A stretch of 64,000 nucleotides of DNA from Phycisphaerales bacterium (GCA_029247205.1 JAQWLT010000013.1:1-64000); one strand, 5' to 3'; numbered from the stretch's first letter, positions 1 to 9,150 are shown. A program made the numbers and translations. The notes: generated from the letters alone by a model not told the origin.

Positions 1-505
1 CGCCGGTAGGGGCGGGGCCGTCAGAGAAGACATGCCCAAGATGAGCGTCGCAGCGAGCACATGCAATTTCGGTGCGAAGCATGCCGTGGCTTGAGTCATC
101 GATGCGGGCCACATGCTGGATGTCGTAGGGGGTGAAGAAACTTGGCCAACCACTTCGTGATTTGAATTTGTGTTCACTTGCAAACAATGGAAGGCCGCAC
201 ACCACGCAGGCATAGGTGCCGTCCCGTTCGTTATCGAGAAATGTGCCACAGTGTGCAGGCTCGGTGCCCGCACGTTGTGTGATTTCAAATGTCTTGGGGT
301 CAAGCTTTGCAATCAACTCATCCAGACGCTGAGCAGAAATAGGCCGGAGGTCGTGGCCACTTTGGGACATGGTGCTCATGAGGGTGACTTCCTTGACGGC
401 TATTTTGGGACTATCAGGCAGGGGTGGTGCTGCTTGAGAGGGGGTTTCGGCACAGCCGCTCACAAACAGGATCATCGAAGCAAGGAGAGAGGTGAGTGTC
501 TGCAT
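1..505 (-). CDS. msrB: Peptide methionine-(R)-S-oxide reductase MsrB, lipoprotein, C-terminus off the left edge
   Basis: Reduces methionine-R-sulfoxide in oxidised proteins; the leader suggests it acts outside the cytoplasm. The frame is open from an ATG at 505 to the window edge, 168 codons. A hydrophobic leader ends in VSGC with the likely lipidated cysteine at residue 18. The MsrB domain follows from about residue 52, with the family blocks GTEPAHCG, CVVC, SGWPSF, CARC and HLGHVFSDGP. The two CxxC pairs are the usual zinc ligands. The catalytic cysteine block normally close to the C-terminus would lie beyond the edge, so activity cannot be judged. It is transcribed divergently from queD across about 70 bases. 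Confidence 0.9.
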   Translation of the reverse strand, partial: MQTLTSLLASMILFVSGCAETPSQAAPPLPDSPKIAVKEVTLMSTMSQSGHDLRPISAQRLDELIAKLDPKTFEITQRAGTEPAHCGTFLDNERDGTYACVVCGLPLFASEHKFKSRSGWPSFFTPYDIQHVARIDDSSHGMLRTEIACARCDAHLGHVFSDGPAPTG

Positions 506-575
506 AGATGTCCATACTAAGCCCGTTTGGGCCGAGGTTCATCAAGAAGAACGATTTCTCGATATCCTGCAACAC

Positions 576-938
576 ATGATGCAGGTTGCACTGGTCAAGA
601 CATTCACATTTGAGGCAGCACATTGGCTGCCAACCTTCCCTGAGGGGCATAAATGCCGTCGAATGCATGGTCATTCGTTCAGGATTGAGGTTGAGGTGTC
701 GGGGCCTGTTGACCCGGCCAAGGGCTACTTGCAGGACTATGGCGAAATTGGTCAGGCTTGGTCGCCCTTAATGGAAACACTCGACCATCACCTACTGAAT
801 GAGATCGTAGGCCTTGAGAATCCCACGAGTGAGGTGCTGGCAGGTTGGGTATGGGATCGGCTCAAGCCCGAATTGCCGATGCTCAGCGCTATTACCGTCC
901 ATGAAACATGCACGAGTACTTGCGTGTACCGAGGTTGA
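576..938 (+). CDS. queD: 6-carboxy-5,6,7,8-tetrahydropterin synthase family protein (QueD/PTPS)
   Basis: Likely converts 7,8-dihydroneopterin triphosphate to 6-carboxytetrahydropterin, an early step of queuosine and deazapurine synthesis. The 120-residue protein is the usual QueD length. The zinc ligands are visible as His16 (AAHW), His31 and His33 (HGHSF), and Cys27 just before them is the expected catalytic cysteine. The C-terminal ETCTSTCVYRG block carries the conserved glutamate region. The open frame extends upstream to 492, but those residues do not resemble the family, so the start is placed at the ATG at 576 (another ATG follows at 579). No strong ribosome binding site is seen. No other queuosine genes are in the window. 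Confidence 0.88.
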   Translation: MMQVALVKTFTFEAAHWLPTFPEGHKCRRMHGHSFRIEVEVSGPVDPAKGYLQDYGEIGQAWSPLMETLDHHLLNEIVGLENPTSEVLAGWVWDRLKPELPMLSAITVHETCTSTCVYRG

Positions 939-998
939 CAGCCATCCTGTGTGGCCACGCATGGTGTTTACATTGTGAGTCTTCTTGAGGAGGTGCCC

Positions 999-2486
999 AT
1001 GTCCGTTGTCCCTGCAGTTCATGTCATTGGTGGCTCGCGTGTCGAGGCAATTGACCCAGACGGCACATTTGCAAATGTCAACCCAGCAACGGGCGAGGTG
1101 CTCGCCCAAGTACCGCTTGATGGCGCTGCAGCTGTTGATGCCGCCGTCAAGGCTGCCGTTGACGCCTTTCCCGCTTGGTCGCAAACGCCCGTTGGCGAGC
1201 GATGCCAGGTGCTCTTCACCTATAAGCAAGTGCTTGAAGATCACTTTGATGAATTGACGAATCTCATTGTTACCGAACATGGCAAGAATGTGCCCGAGGC
1301 TCGCGGCGATGTGCGTCGGGGCATTGACTGCATTGAATATGCCTGTGGCGCTCCCTCTCTGCTCATGGGTCGCACGCTGCCGCGGATTGCCGTATCGAGT
1401 TCGTTCAGTCGAGAGAGCGACGAGAATATTCCCCTCGATAGCACGATGGAGCGACTGCCACTTGGTGTTTGCGCTGGTATTACGCCATTCAATTTTCCCA
1501 TCATGGTTCCTATGTGGATGTGGCCGATGGCGATTGCGTGCGGCAATACCTTTGTCCTGAAGCCAAGTGAAAAAGTGTCGCTGTGTGCAGTGCGTGAAGT
1601 CGAACTCGCCTCTGAGGCAGGACTGCCTGATGGAGTGCTGAATCTTGTGCTTGGCGGGGTTGAGGCTTCGACGGCTCTGATCACGCACCCCGATGTCAAA
1701 GCGGTGTCTTTTGTCGGCAGCACGCCTGTTGCCAAGAAGGTCTACGCCACGGCGACAGCAGCGGGTAAGCGGGCTCAGTGCATGGGCGGCGCCAAGAACT
1801 GTATGCTCATCATGCCCGACGCGAATCGCGAAGCCGCCATCGACGGTGTCTTGAGTTCGTCCTTTGGTAATACGGGCCAGCGTTGCTTAGCAGGCTCGGT
1901 TGCTATCCCAGTTGGCGACGCGGCCGAGTGGTTCGTGCCTGCGATTGTCGAGGCAGCCAAGAAGATTACGACCGCTTCTGGCAGCGATGCCAATTGCGGT
2001 ATGGGACCGCTCATTGATGCAGCCAGTTGTGAGCGGGTGATATCCGCTATCGCAGCAGGCATCGAGGATGGGGCTGATTTGCTGCTCGATGGACGTGATG
2101 CCACGATGCCCAAGGGCAACTGCTTTGTCGGTCCGACCGTCTTTGACGGGGTTACGCCGGGAATGTCCATCGCTGAGGATGAAATTTTCGGACCGGTCCT
2201 TTCGATCATGCGGCGGGACACGCTTGAAGATGCGATTGAGGTAACGAAGCAGTCTCCATTTGGAAATATGGCGGTGATGTTCACCTCAAGCGGCTACGCC
2301 GCCAACAAGTTCCGGATGGAGGCGGGCGCGGGCATGATCGGTATCAATGTCGGTGTACCCGCACCAATGGCGGTTTTTCCGTTCTCCGGTTGGAAGGACT
2401 CATTCTTCGGGACGCTGCATGCCAATGGTGAAGACTCGGTTCGGTTCTTTACAGAGTGCCGCATCTTGGTCAGTCGCTGGTTCTAG
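999..2486 (+). CDS. mmsA: CoA-acylating methylmalonate/malonate-semialdehyde dehydrogenase
   Basis: Aldehyde dehydrogenase superfamily enzyme that oxidises malonate semialdehyde to acetyl-CoA or methylmalonate semialdehyde to propionyl-CoA with NAD+ and CoA. The protein has 495 residues, typical of MmsA/IolA. The Cys296 block GQRCLAG is the catalytic nucleophile region, and TPFNFPIMVP and FVGSTPVAK are the NAD-fold blocks. The ATG at 999 is preceded by GAGGAGG at a good distance, so it is preferred over the in-frame extension from 951. It is the first gene of a five-gene run for pyrimidine degradation and would act last, on the semialdehyde made by the aminotransferase. MmsA enzymes also serve valine and inositol degradation, but neither pathway is encoded nearby. 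Confidence 0.9.
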   Translation: MSVVPAVHVIGGSRVEAIDPDGTFANVNPATGEVLAQVPLDGAAAVDAAVKAAVDAFPAWSQTPVGERCQVLFTYKQVLEDHFDELTNLIVTEHGKNVPEARGDVRRGIDCIEYACGAPSLLMGRTLPRIAVSSSFSRESDENIPLDSTMERLPLGVCAGITPFNFPIMVPMWMWPMAIACGNTFVLKPSEKVSLCAVREVELASEAGLPDGVLNLVLGGVEASTALITHPDVKAVSFVGSTPVAKKVYATATAAGKRAQCMGGAKNCMLIMPDANREAAIDGVLSSSFGNTGQRCLAGSVAIPVGDAAEWFVPAIVEAAKKITTASGSDANCGMGPLIDAASCERVISAIAAGIEDGADLLLDGRDATMPKGNCFVGPTVFDGVTPGMSIAEDEIFGPVLSIMRRDTLEDAIEVTKQSPFGNMAVMFTSSGYAANKFRMEAGAGMIGINVGVPAPMAVFPFSGWKDSFFGTLHANGEDSVRFFTECRILVSRWF

Positions 2487-2498
2487 GAAAGGATTCGT

Positions 2499-3368
2499 AT
2501 GCACCGCATTACTCGTGCTGCGCTGATTCAGGCTTCCAACGCGCTTCCAGACTCAACCGATGTACATGCCATCAAGCAGGCCATGATTGAGAAGCATGTG
2601 CCTTTGATTGCCCAGGCGGCCGAGCGGGGCGCCAAGATTTGCTGCCTGCAAGAGATCTTCTCTGGGCCGTATTTCTGCGCTGAACAGGAAACACGTTGGT
2701 ACGAAACAGCTGAGCGAATTCCGGACGGGCCGACGATCAAACTCATGCAGAAGCTCGCCAAGGAACACAGCATGATCTTGGTTGTGCCGATCTACGAGAA
2801 GGCGATGACGGGTGTCTACTACAACACGGCTGCCATCATTGATGAGCATGGCGAGTATCTTGGTAGGTACCGCAAGCATCACATCCCGCATTGCAACCCC
2901 GGCTTCTGGGAGAAGTTCTACTTCACTCCCGGAAACGAGGGGTATCCCGTGTTTGATACGAGTGCTGGAAAGATTGGCATCTACATCTGTTACGACCGGC
3001 ACTTCCCCGAAGGCGCACGAGCGCTTGGCCTGGCCGGCGCTGAAATCGTCTTCAATCCATCTGCGACGGTTGCAGGACTAAGTGAGTACCTCTGGAAACT
3101 CGAGCAGCCTGCCCATGCAGTGGCGAACCAGTTCTATGTTGGGGCCATCAATCGAGTCGGAACCGAAGCTCCTTGGAATATTGGGAAGTTCTACGGCCAG
3201 TCGTACTTCTGTGATCCCCGCGGCCAGATTATGGTCGAAGGCAGCCGTGATGATGATGAAGTCGTGATCGCGGACCTTGATCTTGATGTGATTGAAGAGG
3301 TTCGTAATACATGGCAATTCTTCCGTGATCGCAGGCCGGAGACTTATGGGCCACTCACCAACGGATGA
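2499..3368 (+). CDS. pydC: Beta-ureidopropionase (N-carbamoyl-beta-alanine amidohydrolase)
   Basis: Nitrilase-superfamily hydrolase that cleaves N-carbamoyl-beta-alanine, or the thymine-derived methyl analogue, to the beta-amino acid, CO2 and ammonia. The 289-residue protein shows the nitrilase triad: Glu52 in LQEIF, Lys126 in YRKHHIP and Cys164 in IYICYDRHFPEG. It begins 12 bases after mmsA and overlaps the permease gene by 4 bases (ATGA), so co-transcription is likely. The KHHIPH segment after the lysine and the pathway neighbours favour beta-ureidopropionase over other nitrilase-family members such as N-carbamoylputrescine amidase. Confidence 0.88.
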   Translation: MHRITRAALIQASNALPDSTDVHAIKQAMIEKHVPLIAQAAERGAKICCLQEIFSGPYFCAEQETRWYETAERIPDGPTIKLMQKLAKEHSMILVVPIYEKAMTGVYYNTAAIIDEHGEYLGRYRKHHIPHCNPGFWEKFYFTPGNEGYPVFDTSAGKIGIYICYDRHFPEGARALGLAGAEIVFNPSATVAGLSEYLWKLEQPAHAVANQFYVGAINRVGTEAPWNIGKFYGQSYFCDPRGQIMVEGSRDDDEVVIADLDLDVIEEVRNTWQFFRDRRPETYGPLTNG

Positions 3369-4831
3369 GTAGCCCGCTAAGCAATCCAGACCTTGCGGCG
3401 GTTCCGCCCGAGGGACGCACTTGGTCGAAGTGGAACATTGCCGCGTTGTGGATTGGTATGGCGGTGTGTATTCCGACCTACATGCTTGCCGCTGGCATGA
3501 TTGCTGCCGGCATGACCTGGTGGCAGGCGGTGCTGACGGTGTTGCTCGGCAACCTCATTGTGCTGATTCCCATGATTGCAAACGGTCATGCTGGCACGAA
3601 GTATGGCGTGCCGTTTCCGGTCGTTGCCCGCGCAAGTTTTGGCACGCTTGGCGCTCATGTTCCGGCAATGGCCCGGGCCATCGTGGCCTGCGGGTGGTTT
3701 GGTATACAGACATGGATTGGCGGCGCAGCCATCTACTCGATTCTGGTGACGCTCCACTGGATATCGCCAGCGACTGACCTTGACATGTTGCCAGTACTCG
3801 GCATCTCGTTCGGTCAATTGCTGTGCTTCCTCGCGTTCTGGATCGTGCATGTGGCCATCGTGATGACTGGCATTGAGTCAATCAAATGGCTTGAAGCCTA
3901 CGCGGCGCCATTCTTGATTGCGTGCGGCGTTGCACTTTTTGCATGGGCGATCTTTGCTGTCGACAGCATCGCAGATCTCTTTGCGGCAGGCCCGTCGCGT
4001 CCGGAAGGTGTTTCATTCTGGTCAATCTTCTTTCCGCAACTCACCGCCATGGTCGGTTTCTGGGCAACACTGAGTTTGACGATCCCTGACTTCACTCGGT
4101 ATTGCCAAACACAGAAAGATCAAGCCGTGGGCCAACTTATTGGGTTGCCTTCAACAATGACATTATTTTCATTCGTTGGCATCATTGTGACAGGCGCGAC
4201 TGTTGTGCTATATGGCGATGCCATATGGGATCCAGTCGAGCTTGTTTCTCGCATGGGTTCACCGACAATCGTCGTTCTCGCATTGATCGCTGTGCTCATC
4301 GCAACACTGTCGACCAACCTCGCGGCCAATGTGGTTGGTCCTGCAAACGGATTTTCTAACCTATGCCCACGCAAGATTAGCTTTCGGTCTGGCGCATTGA
4401 TTACCGCGGTCATTGGCGTGCTCATCATGCCGTGGCGACTTATGAGCGATCTCTCCGAGTACATATTTGTATGGCTGATTGGCTATAGCGCGTTGCTTGG
4501 TCCGATTGCGGGAATCATGATTTGTGATTACTTCATCATTCGTCGCACCAAGATCAATGCAGAAGCGCTCTATGATCCGGATGGCGAATACGCTGGCATC
4601 AGTCTTGCTGCCATGTCGGCTTTGGTGCTCTCGATTCTTCCCAACGTGCCTGGATTTATCAATGCGGCTACGGGAACAGCACATACAGTGGATGCACCGT
4701 TTCCCGCAGTGTTTGATGAGATCTACGTCTATGCCTGGTTCGTTGGTATTTCGCTTGCAATGGTGCTGTATTGGATCTTTAAGCAACTCGGGCCGTCCAA
4801 GCCTGGAACAATATGGAAAGCAACACGATGA
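3365..4831 (+). CDS. NCS1-family nucleobase:cation symporter
   Basis: Integral membrane transporter of the nucleobase-cation-symport-1 family, probably importing uracil, thymine or a dihydropyrimidine for the surrounding catabolic genes. The 488 residues form about twelve hydrophobic segments. The N-terminal WSKWNIAALWIGMAV block and the following GNLIVLIPM and GTKYGVPFPV segments are characteristic of NCS1 carriers. Its start overlaps the stop of the beta-ureidopropionase gene (ATGA), and its own stop overlaps the next start in the same way. The substrate is inferred from context only; allantoin, hydantoin and cytosine carriers belong to the same family. Confidence 0.87.
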   Translation: MSSPLSNPDLAAVPPEGRTWSKWNIAALWIGMAVCIPTYMLAAGMIAAGMTWWQAVLTVLLGNLIVLIPMIANGHAGTKYGVPFPVVARASFGTLGAHVPAMARAIVACGWFGIQTWIGGAAIYSILVTLHWISPATDLDMLPVLGISFGQLLCFLAFWIVHVAIVMTGIESIKWLEAYAAPFLIACGVALFAWAIFAVDSIADLFAAGPSRPEGVSFWSIFFPQLTAMVGFWATLSLTIPDFTRYCQTQKDQAVGQLIGLPSTMTLFSFVGIIVTGATVVLYGDAIWDPVELVSRMGSPTIVVLALIAVLIATLSTNLAANVVGPANGFSNLCPRKISFRSGALITAVIGVLIMPWRLMSDLSEYIFVWLIGYSALLGPIAGIMICDYFIIRRTKINAEALYDPDGEYAGISLAAMSALVLSILPNVPGFINAATGTAHTVDAPFPAVFDEIYVYAWFVGISLAMVLYWIFKQLGPSKPGTIWKATR

Positions 4832-6177
4832 CTTTGCCCAATCTGCCTGCATGTGATCACCGCCCACAACCCTATGACGGCCCATCCCGTGAAGCGGTGC
4901 TCGATATGCGACGTGAGTTCCTCACGCCTGCACTGGTGACGTACTACGCCGATCCGATCATGATCGTCGAGGGTCATATGCAGTGGTTGTTTGACGAGAC
5001 TGGCCGCCGCTATCTCGATGCGATTGCTGGCATCGTGACAGTTTCGGTGGGGCACTGTCATCCCAAGGTCGTGGAGGCGGTTCGTGAGCAAAACGAGCGG
5101 TTGCAGCACACAACGACGATCTATCTGAACCCGAATATTGCCGAGTTCGGCAAGAAACTCATCTCGACATTCCCAGCCGACTCGGGCCTTGGTGTGTGTT
5201 ACTTCACCAACTCAGGTAGTGAAGCCAATGAACTGGCCATGCTGATGGCTCGCTTGCATACTGGTAACTTCGACATTCTGGCTCTTCGCAATGGCTATCA
5301 CGGCTTGAGCAATCAGGCAATGGGCCTCACGGCGCTGCACTCTTGGAAGTATCCATATCCACATGGGTTTGGTGTCAAACACGTCAAAGCGCCAGATCGC
5401 TATCGCGGGCCGTACGGATACGACGATGCGGATGCCGCCGAGAAATACGCCGCTGAAGTTGAGGACGTACTGCTTTATGCGACATCCGGTGCCATCGCAG
5501 GCTTTATCGCAGAGCCTATTCAAGGCGTTGGCGGTACCGTTGAATTGCCAGATGGCTACCTCAGCCGTGTGTACGACATGGTCCGCGCTCGCGGCGGGCT
5601 GTGCATCAGCGACGAAGTTCAAACCGGGTTTGGTCGAACAGGCACTGCGTTCTGGGGATTTGAGAATCATGGCGTGCAGCCTGACATCGTCACGATGGCC
5701 AAGGGCATCGGTAATGGTGCGCCGCTTGCTTGTTGCGTGGCGCGGGCTGATGTTGCAGCGTGCATGAGTGATCGGCTTCACTTCAATACCTATGGTGGTA
5801 ACCCTGTTTCGATGACGCAAGGCCTTGCAACGCTCAACGTATTGCTTGAGGACAATGTGCAGCAGCATGCGGCTGATATTGGTGGATATCTCAAACAAGG
5901 CCTTGAAGACTTGCAGACCCGTCATGCGATTGTCGGAGATGTGCGGGGCCAGGGCCTGATGCTGGGCATTGAATTAGTGACTGATCGGGCGGCCAAGACG
6001 CCAGCATCTGCCGAGTGTGCCACGGTTCACGAGCGGGCCAAGGACCTCGGCCTGCTCGTTGGCAAGGGTGGTCTGTATGGCAATGTGCTGCGGATCAAGC
6101 CGCCGATGTGCATCACCCGTGAAGATTGCGACTTCCTTTGCAAAGTACTCGACATCTGCTTGAGTGAAGTGGCCTGA
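4828..6177 (+). CDS. Class III aminotransferase, AGXT2-like (beta-alanine / 3-aminoisobutyrate transaminase)
   Basis: PLP-dependent fold-type I transaminase. In this setting it most likely transfers the amino group of beta-alanine or 3-aminoisobutyrate to an oxo acid, giving malonate or methylmalonate semialdehyde. The protein has 449 residues. Lys292 in TMAKGIGNGAP is the PLP lysine, Asp262 in SDEVQTGFGRTG contacts the cofactor ring, and TNSGSEANE is the phosphate-binding block. An in-frame ATG exists at 4813, but the ATG at 4828 overlaps the permease stop as ATGA, like the other operon junctions, and has GGAAAG upstream. The exact amino donor and acceptor cannot be read from sequence. Confidence 0.87.
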   Translation: MTLPNLPACDHRPQPYDGPSREAVLDMRREFLTPALVTYYADPIMIVEGHMQWLFDETGRRYLDAIAGIVTVSVGHCHPKVVEAVREQNERLQHTTTIYLNPNIAEFGKKLISTFPADSGLGVCYFTNSGSEANELAMLMARLHTGNFDILALRNGYHGLSNQAMGLTALHSWKYPYPHGFGVKHVKAPDRYRGPYGYDDADAAEKYAAEVEDVLLYATSGAIAGFIAEPIQGVGGTVELPDGYLSRVYDMVRARGGLCISDEVQTGFGRTGTAFWGFENHGVQPDIVTMAKGIGNGAPLACCVARADVAACMSDRLHFNTYGGNPVSMTQGLATLNVLLEDNVQQHAADIGGYLKQGLEDLQTRHAIVGDVRGQGLMLGIELVTDRAAKTPASAECATVHERAKDLGLLVGKGGLYGNVLRIKPPMCITREDCDFLCKVLDICLSEVA

Positions 6178-7565
6178 TGTCGCTGCTGATCAAAAATGGC
6201 CGGGTCATTACATCGACAGCCGATTGTGAGGCAGATGTATTGGTGGTGGGCGAAACCATTGCCAAGATTGCAGCGTCGATCAATGCTGCTGATCATCCCA
6301 ATGCTGAAGTCATCGACGCCAGCGGCAAGTATGTGTTTCCTGGCTTCATCGACCCACACGTCCACATCCACTTGCCATTCATGGGTACCAATGCGATCGA
6401 TGATCATGCGTCGGCTACCAAGGCGGCCTTGGCTGGCGGCACTACGACGGTAATCGAGATGATTTGTCCAGGCCCAGACGATGAGCCGATGGCGGCCTTT
6501 CACGAGTGGAAAGATCTTGCTGCAGCGGGGGCGTGCTGCGACTACTCGTTTCACCTCTCGGTGGTTCGATTTGATGAACTTGCTCAGCAGCAGCTGAGAG
6601 AACTTGTCGCGAGCGAGGGTGTGGCATCATTCAAAGTATTCTTGGCCTACAAGGGTGCTCTGGATATTGCAGATGAGCAACTCTTTGAACTCATGAAAAC
6701 GGCTCGTGAACTTGGCGTCATTATCACAGCGCATTGCGAGAACGCAGAGGCTGTAGATTCGATGCAGAAGCAGTTACTGGCCGAAGGAAAGACGGGACCC
6801 GAGTGGCACGAGCCTTCTCGGCCGCGATCGGTGGAAGCTGATGGAGTGAGCCATCTGTGCACCTTTGCAGAATTGACTGGTGCGCATGTGTACATCGTGC
6901 ATACATCCAACGCCGCAGCGGTTTCGCAGGCCATGCAGGCTAAGTCACGTGGTGTGAACGTCTTTGTTGAAGCGGTTGCGCCGCATCTGGTGCTCGACAA
7001 GACCTATGCCGAGCGACCTGACTTTGAGGGTGCGAAGTACGTCATGTCCCCGCCGCTTCGAGATGGCGAAGAGCACGAGCATCTTTGGAGATCTCTGGCA
7101 AGTGGTGACATGGTCACGATTGGCACAGATCACGCCCCATTTAAATTTAGCGGTCAAAAAGATATGGGCCGCGATGCCTTCACACTCATTCCCAACGGGA
7201 TTCCCGGCGTACAAGAACGCGTAGACCTCGTGCATACGCATGGCGTGTGTGCTGGGCGTATCGATCTCCAGACCATGGTCGATGTCTGCAGCACGCAGGC
7301 CGCCAAGATCTTCGGCTTGTATCCCTGCAAGGGCGAGATTGCCGTCGGGAGCGATGCTGATGTGGTGATTTATGATCCACACTTCACTGGCGTCTTCAGT
7401 CACGCCGATGCCGAGAGTCAGGTCGACTACAGCGGATACGAGGGCATGGAACGCAAGGGGCGTTGTGAACTGGTCATTCGACGAGGTGACATCGTCGCCC
7501 GCGACGGTCGCTACGTCGGCGGCGGCGGTGGCGGTCGCTACCTTCCTCGCATCCCGACCCACTGA
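6177..7565 (+). CDS. pydB: Dihydropyrimidinase (hydantoinase family)
   Basis: Amidohydrolase-superfamily enzyme that opens 5,6-dihydrouracil or dihydrothymine to the N-carbamoyl-beta-amino acid. The 462-residue protein carries the binuclear metal site: His61 and His63 in DPHVHIH, the probable carbamylated Lys159 in FLAYKG, His186 in TAHCEN, His242 in VHTSN and Asp318 in GTDHAPF. It shares one base with the preceding gene (TGATG), which suggests translational coupling. It is the last gene of the plus-strand run and faces the dehydrogenase gene across 35 bases. Hydantoinases share these motifs, but the neighbours support the pyrimidine pathway. Confidence 0.9.
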   Translation: MSLLIKNGRVITSTADCEADVLVVGETIAKIAASINAADHPNAEVIDASGKYVFPGFIDPHVHIHLPFMGTNAIDDHASATKAALAGGTTTVIEMICPGPDDEPMAAFHEWKDLAAAGACCDYSFHLSVVRFDELAQQQLRELVASEGVASFKVFLAYKGALDIADEQLFELMKTARELGVIITAHCENAEAVDSMQKQLLAEGKTGPEWHEPSRPRSVEADGVSHLCTFAELTGAHVYIVHTSNAAAVSQAMQAKSRGVNVFVEAVAPHLVLDKTYAERPDFEGAKYVMSPPLRDGEEHEHLWRSLASGDMVTIGTDHAPFKFSGQKDMGRDAFTLIPNGIPGVQERVDLVHTHGVCAGRIDLQTMVDVCSTQAAKIFGLYPCKGEIAVGSDADVVIYDPHFTGVFSHADAESQVDYSGYEGMERKGRCELVIRRGDIVARDGRYVGGGGGGRYLPRIPTH

Positions 7566-7600
7566 CCGGAGGATGTGGGCGTGAGAGGGGGGGGAATTGA

Positions 7601-8728
7601 TTAGTCGTTTGACACGAGCTTGTCGGACTGCTCGACGAACTTGTCGCCTTCCCACTGCGTGTCCTTCTCGATCATGCCCGCACGGCGAGCCTTCGCCGCG
7701 GCCTTGGCTTCTGCTTGCCGCGTGACTAAGTCTGCGTGCGTGCTGAAGTAGGGCAGACTCGCGCCGCGGAAGTCGTCGATGTGCTCGAAGCCGTGCGTGT
7801 CCATGAACGCTTCTAGTTGATCGCACATTTGCTTGACCATGCCGTAGCCATGAATCATCACTCCGGTGCACACCTGAACGGTATGTGCACCAAGCAGTAT
7901 GAACTGAGCAGCATCATCACCGGTTTCGACGCCACCGATACCACTAATCGTGCGGCCGGGGAATTCGTCGTTGCTCATATGAGCGAGTTCCATGACCATT
8001 CGAAGCGCAATCGGCCGGACTGCCTTGCAGGAGTAGCCGCCCGGCACCGAGTAGCCCTCGACAGTCGGCATAGGACGAAGTGTCTTGAGGTCAACGCCCA
8101 TGACGCTCAGAATCGTATTGATAGCGGCAAGTCCGTCGCATCCAGCTCGAAGTGCAGCCCGGCCTGGGTCAACGATGTGTGTGACATTTGGTGTCATCTT
8201 GGCCCACACCGGAATCTTGGCTACTTCCATTACCCATCCACTGACTTCTTTCACGATGTCCGGGTTCTCGCCCATGGCCGCGCCCATCTTTCGCTCAGGC
8301 AGGCCGTGTGGGCATGAGAAGTTCAGTTCGAATGCGTCAACGCCAACCTCTTGGCATCGCTCGATGATTTCGATCCATGCGTCACGCCTGCACTCTTCCA
8401 TAACCGAGGCAATCAGAATGCCTTCGGGCCAGGCGTCCTTGATCTTCTTGAATTCATCAAGCCACGTCTCGAAGGAGCGATCGCTGATCAGTTCGATGTT
8501 CTGCCAGCCAATGACTTCCTTTGAATTTTCAGCTCGCATTCTCGCGTAGCGGGGCGCGACATTTGTGACCTTGTCGGCTTCAAGACTGATGGTCTTGGCA
8601 ATGACACCACCCCAGCCCTCGGCAAATGCTTTGTTGATGACGTTGGCATTGGTTCCGGGAGGGCCAGAGCCAATCACAAATGGGTTGGGGAATCGGAGCC
8701 CATTGACGGTGACTGAAAGATCTGCCAT
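7601..8728 (-). CDS. preA: Dihydropyrimidine dehydrogenase-like FMN protein (PreA/PydA), without ferredoxin domain
   Basis: Dihydroorotate dehydrogenase-like TIM barrel expected to reduce uracil or thymine to the dihydropyrimidine, the first step of the pathway encoded next to it. The 375-residue protein matches the catalytic subunit: PFVIGSGPPG near the N-terminus, AKTISLEADKV, and the active-site block ELNFSCPHG with Asn136 and Cys139. E. coli PreA continues into a C-terminal iron-sulfur ferredoxin domain; here the last 50 residues contain no cysteine. No preT partner is nearby. The ATG at 8728 is preferred because the extension to 8758 is not family-like. The electron donor is therefore unknown. 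Confidence 0.85.
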   Translation of the reverse strand: MADLSVTVNGLRFPNPFVIGSGPPGTNANVINKAFAEGWGGVIAKTISLEADKVTNVAPRYARMRAENSKEVIGWQNIELISDRSFETWLDEFKKIKDAWPEGILIASVMEECRRDAWIEIIERCQEVGVDAFELNFSCPHGLPERKMGAAMGENPDIVKEVSGWVMEVAKIPVWAKMTPNVTHIVDPGRAALRAGCDGLAAINTILSVMGVDLKTLRPMPTVEGYSVPGGYSCKAVRPIALRMVMELAHMSNDEFPGRTISGIGGVETGDDAAQFILLGAHTVQVCTGVMIHGYGMVKQMCDQLEAFMDTHGFEHIDDFRGASLPYFSTHADLVTRQAEAKAAAKARRAGMIEKDTQWEGDKFVEQSDKLVSND

Positions 8729-8766
8729 GGGGCCGATGCTATCAGGCCACTCGCACAAGCGGGGGA

Positions 8767-9027
8767 GTGTCAGCCCGGCAAGCGACGGGCAATTTCTACG
8801 GCGTTCAGTTCATCGCAAATTCTCAACTGATCGCCAGCAGCGAGAAAACTGCTTGCATGGCCGTCAGCACGGATGTGTTCGACATCAACGGTGATGCGCA
8901 AGTAGACGTTGTTGATGTTTGGCAAGTCATCGATTGCTGGGCGACGCCTAGTGGCGAGGCCAATGGCGATAGCGACACCGATATTGCGGACCTGTTTCTG
9001 GTACTTGCCGCTTACGGGAACTGCTGA
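8767..9027 (+). pseudogene. Dockerin-like C-terminal fragment
   Basis: The frame encodes about 86 residues, of which the last 50 form a dockerin-like pair: FDINGDAQVDVVDVW, then ANGDSDTDIADLF and a terminal AAYGNC. In the other secreted proteins of this window the same module sits at the end of a long protein with a signal peptide. Here nothing recognisable precedes it, and the frame runs back to the start of the dehydrogenase gene. It therefore looks like the stranded 3' end of a lost gene. Translation could start at GTG 8767 or ATG 8856, but I see no ribosome binding site for either. Confidence 0.5.
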
Positions 9028-9150
9028 GTCCGTTGTGTAAGTTCGGCTTGGCTCCTCAACGCATAAGTTGAGGGCCCCTCCCGTTTCCTCGCGGGGAAAG
9101 GGGAAGGGCTCCAAGGAGTTCAGGTTATTGGGACTACAGCGAAGCTGTGG

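Noticed and set aside
792-1688. 298-codon minus-strand frame
   Set aside because: It lies opposite queD and mmsA, has no protein-like composition and is the mirror of strongly coding sequence.
6945-7871. 308-codon minus-strand frame across dihydropyrimidinase and the dehydrogenase 3' end
   Set aside because: It is antisense to a clear dihydropyrimidinase and in the wrong frame for the dehydrogenase; rich in Arg and His as expected for a shadow frame.
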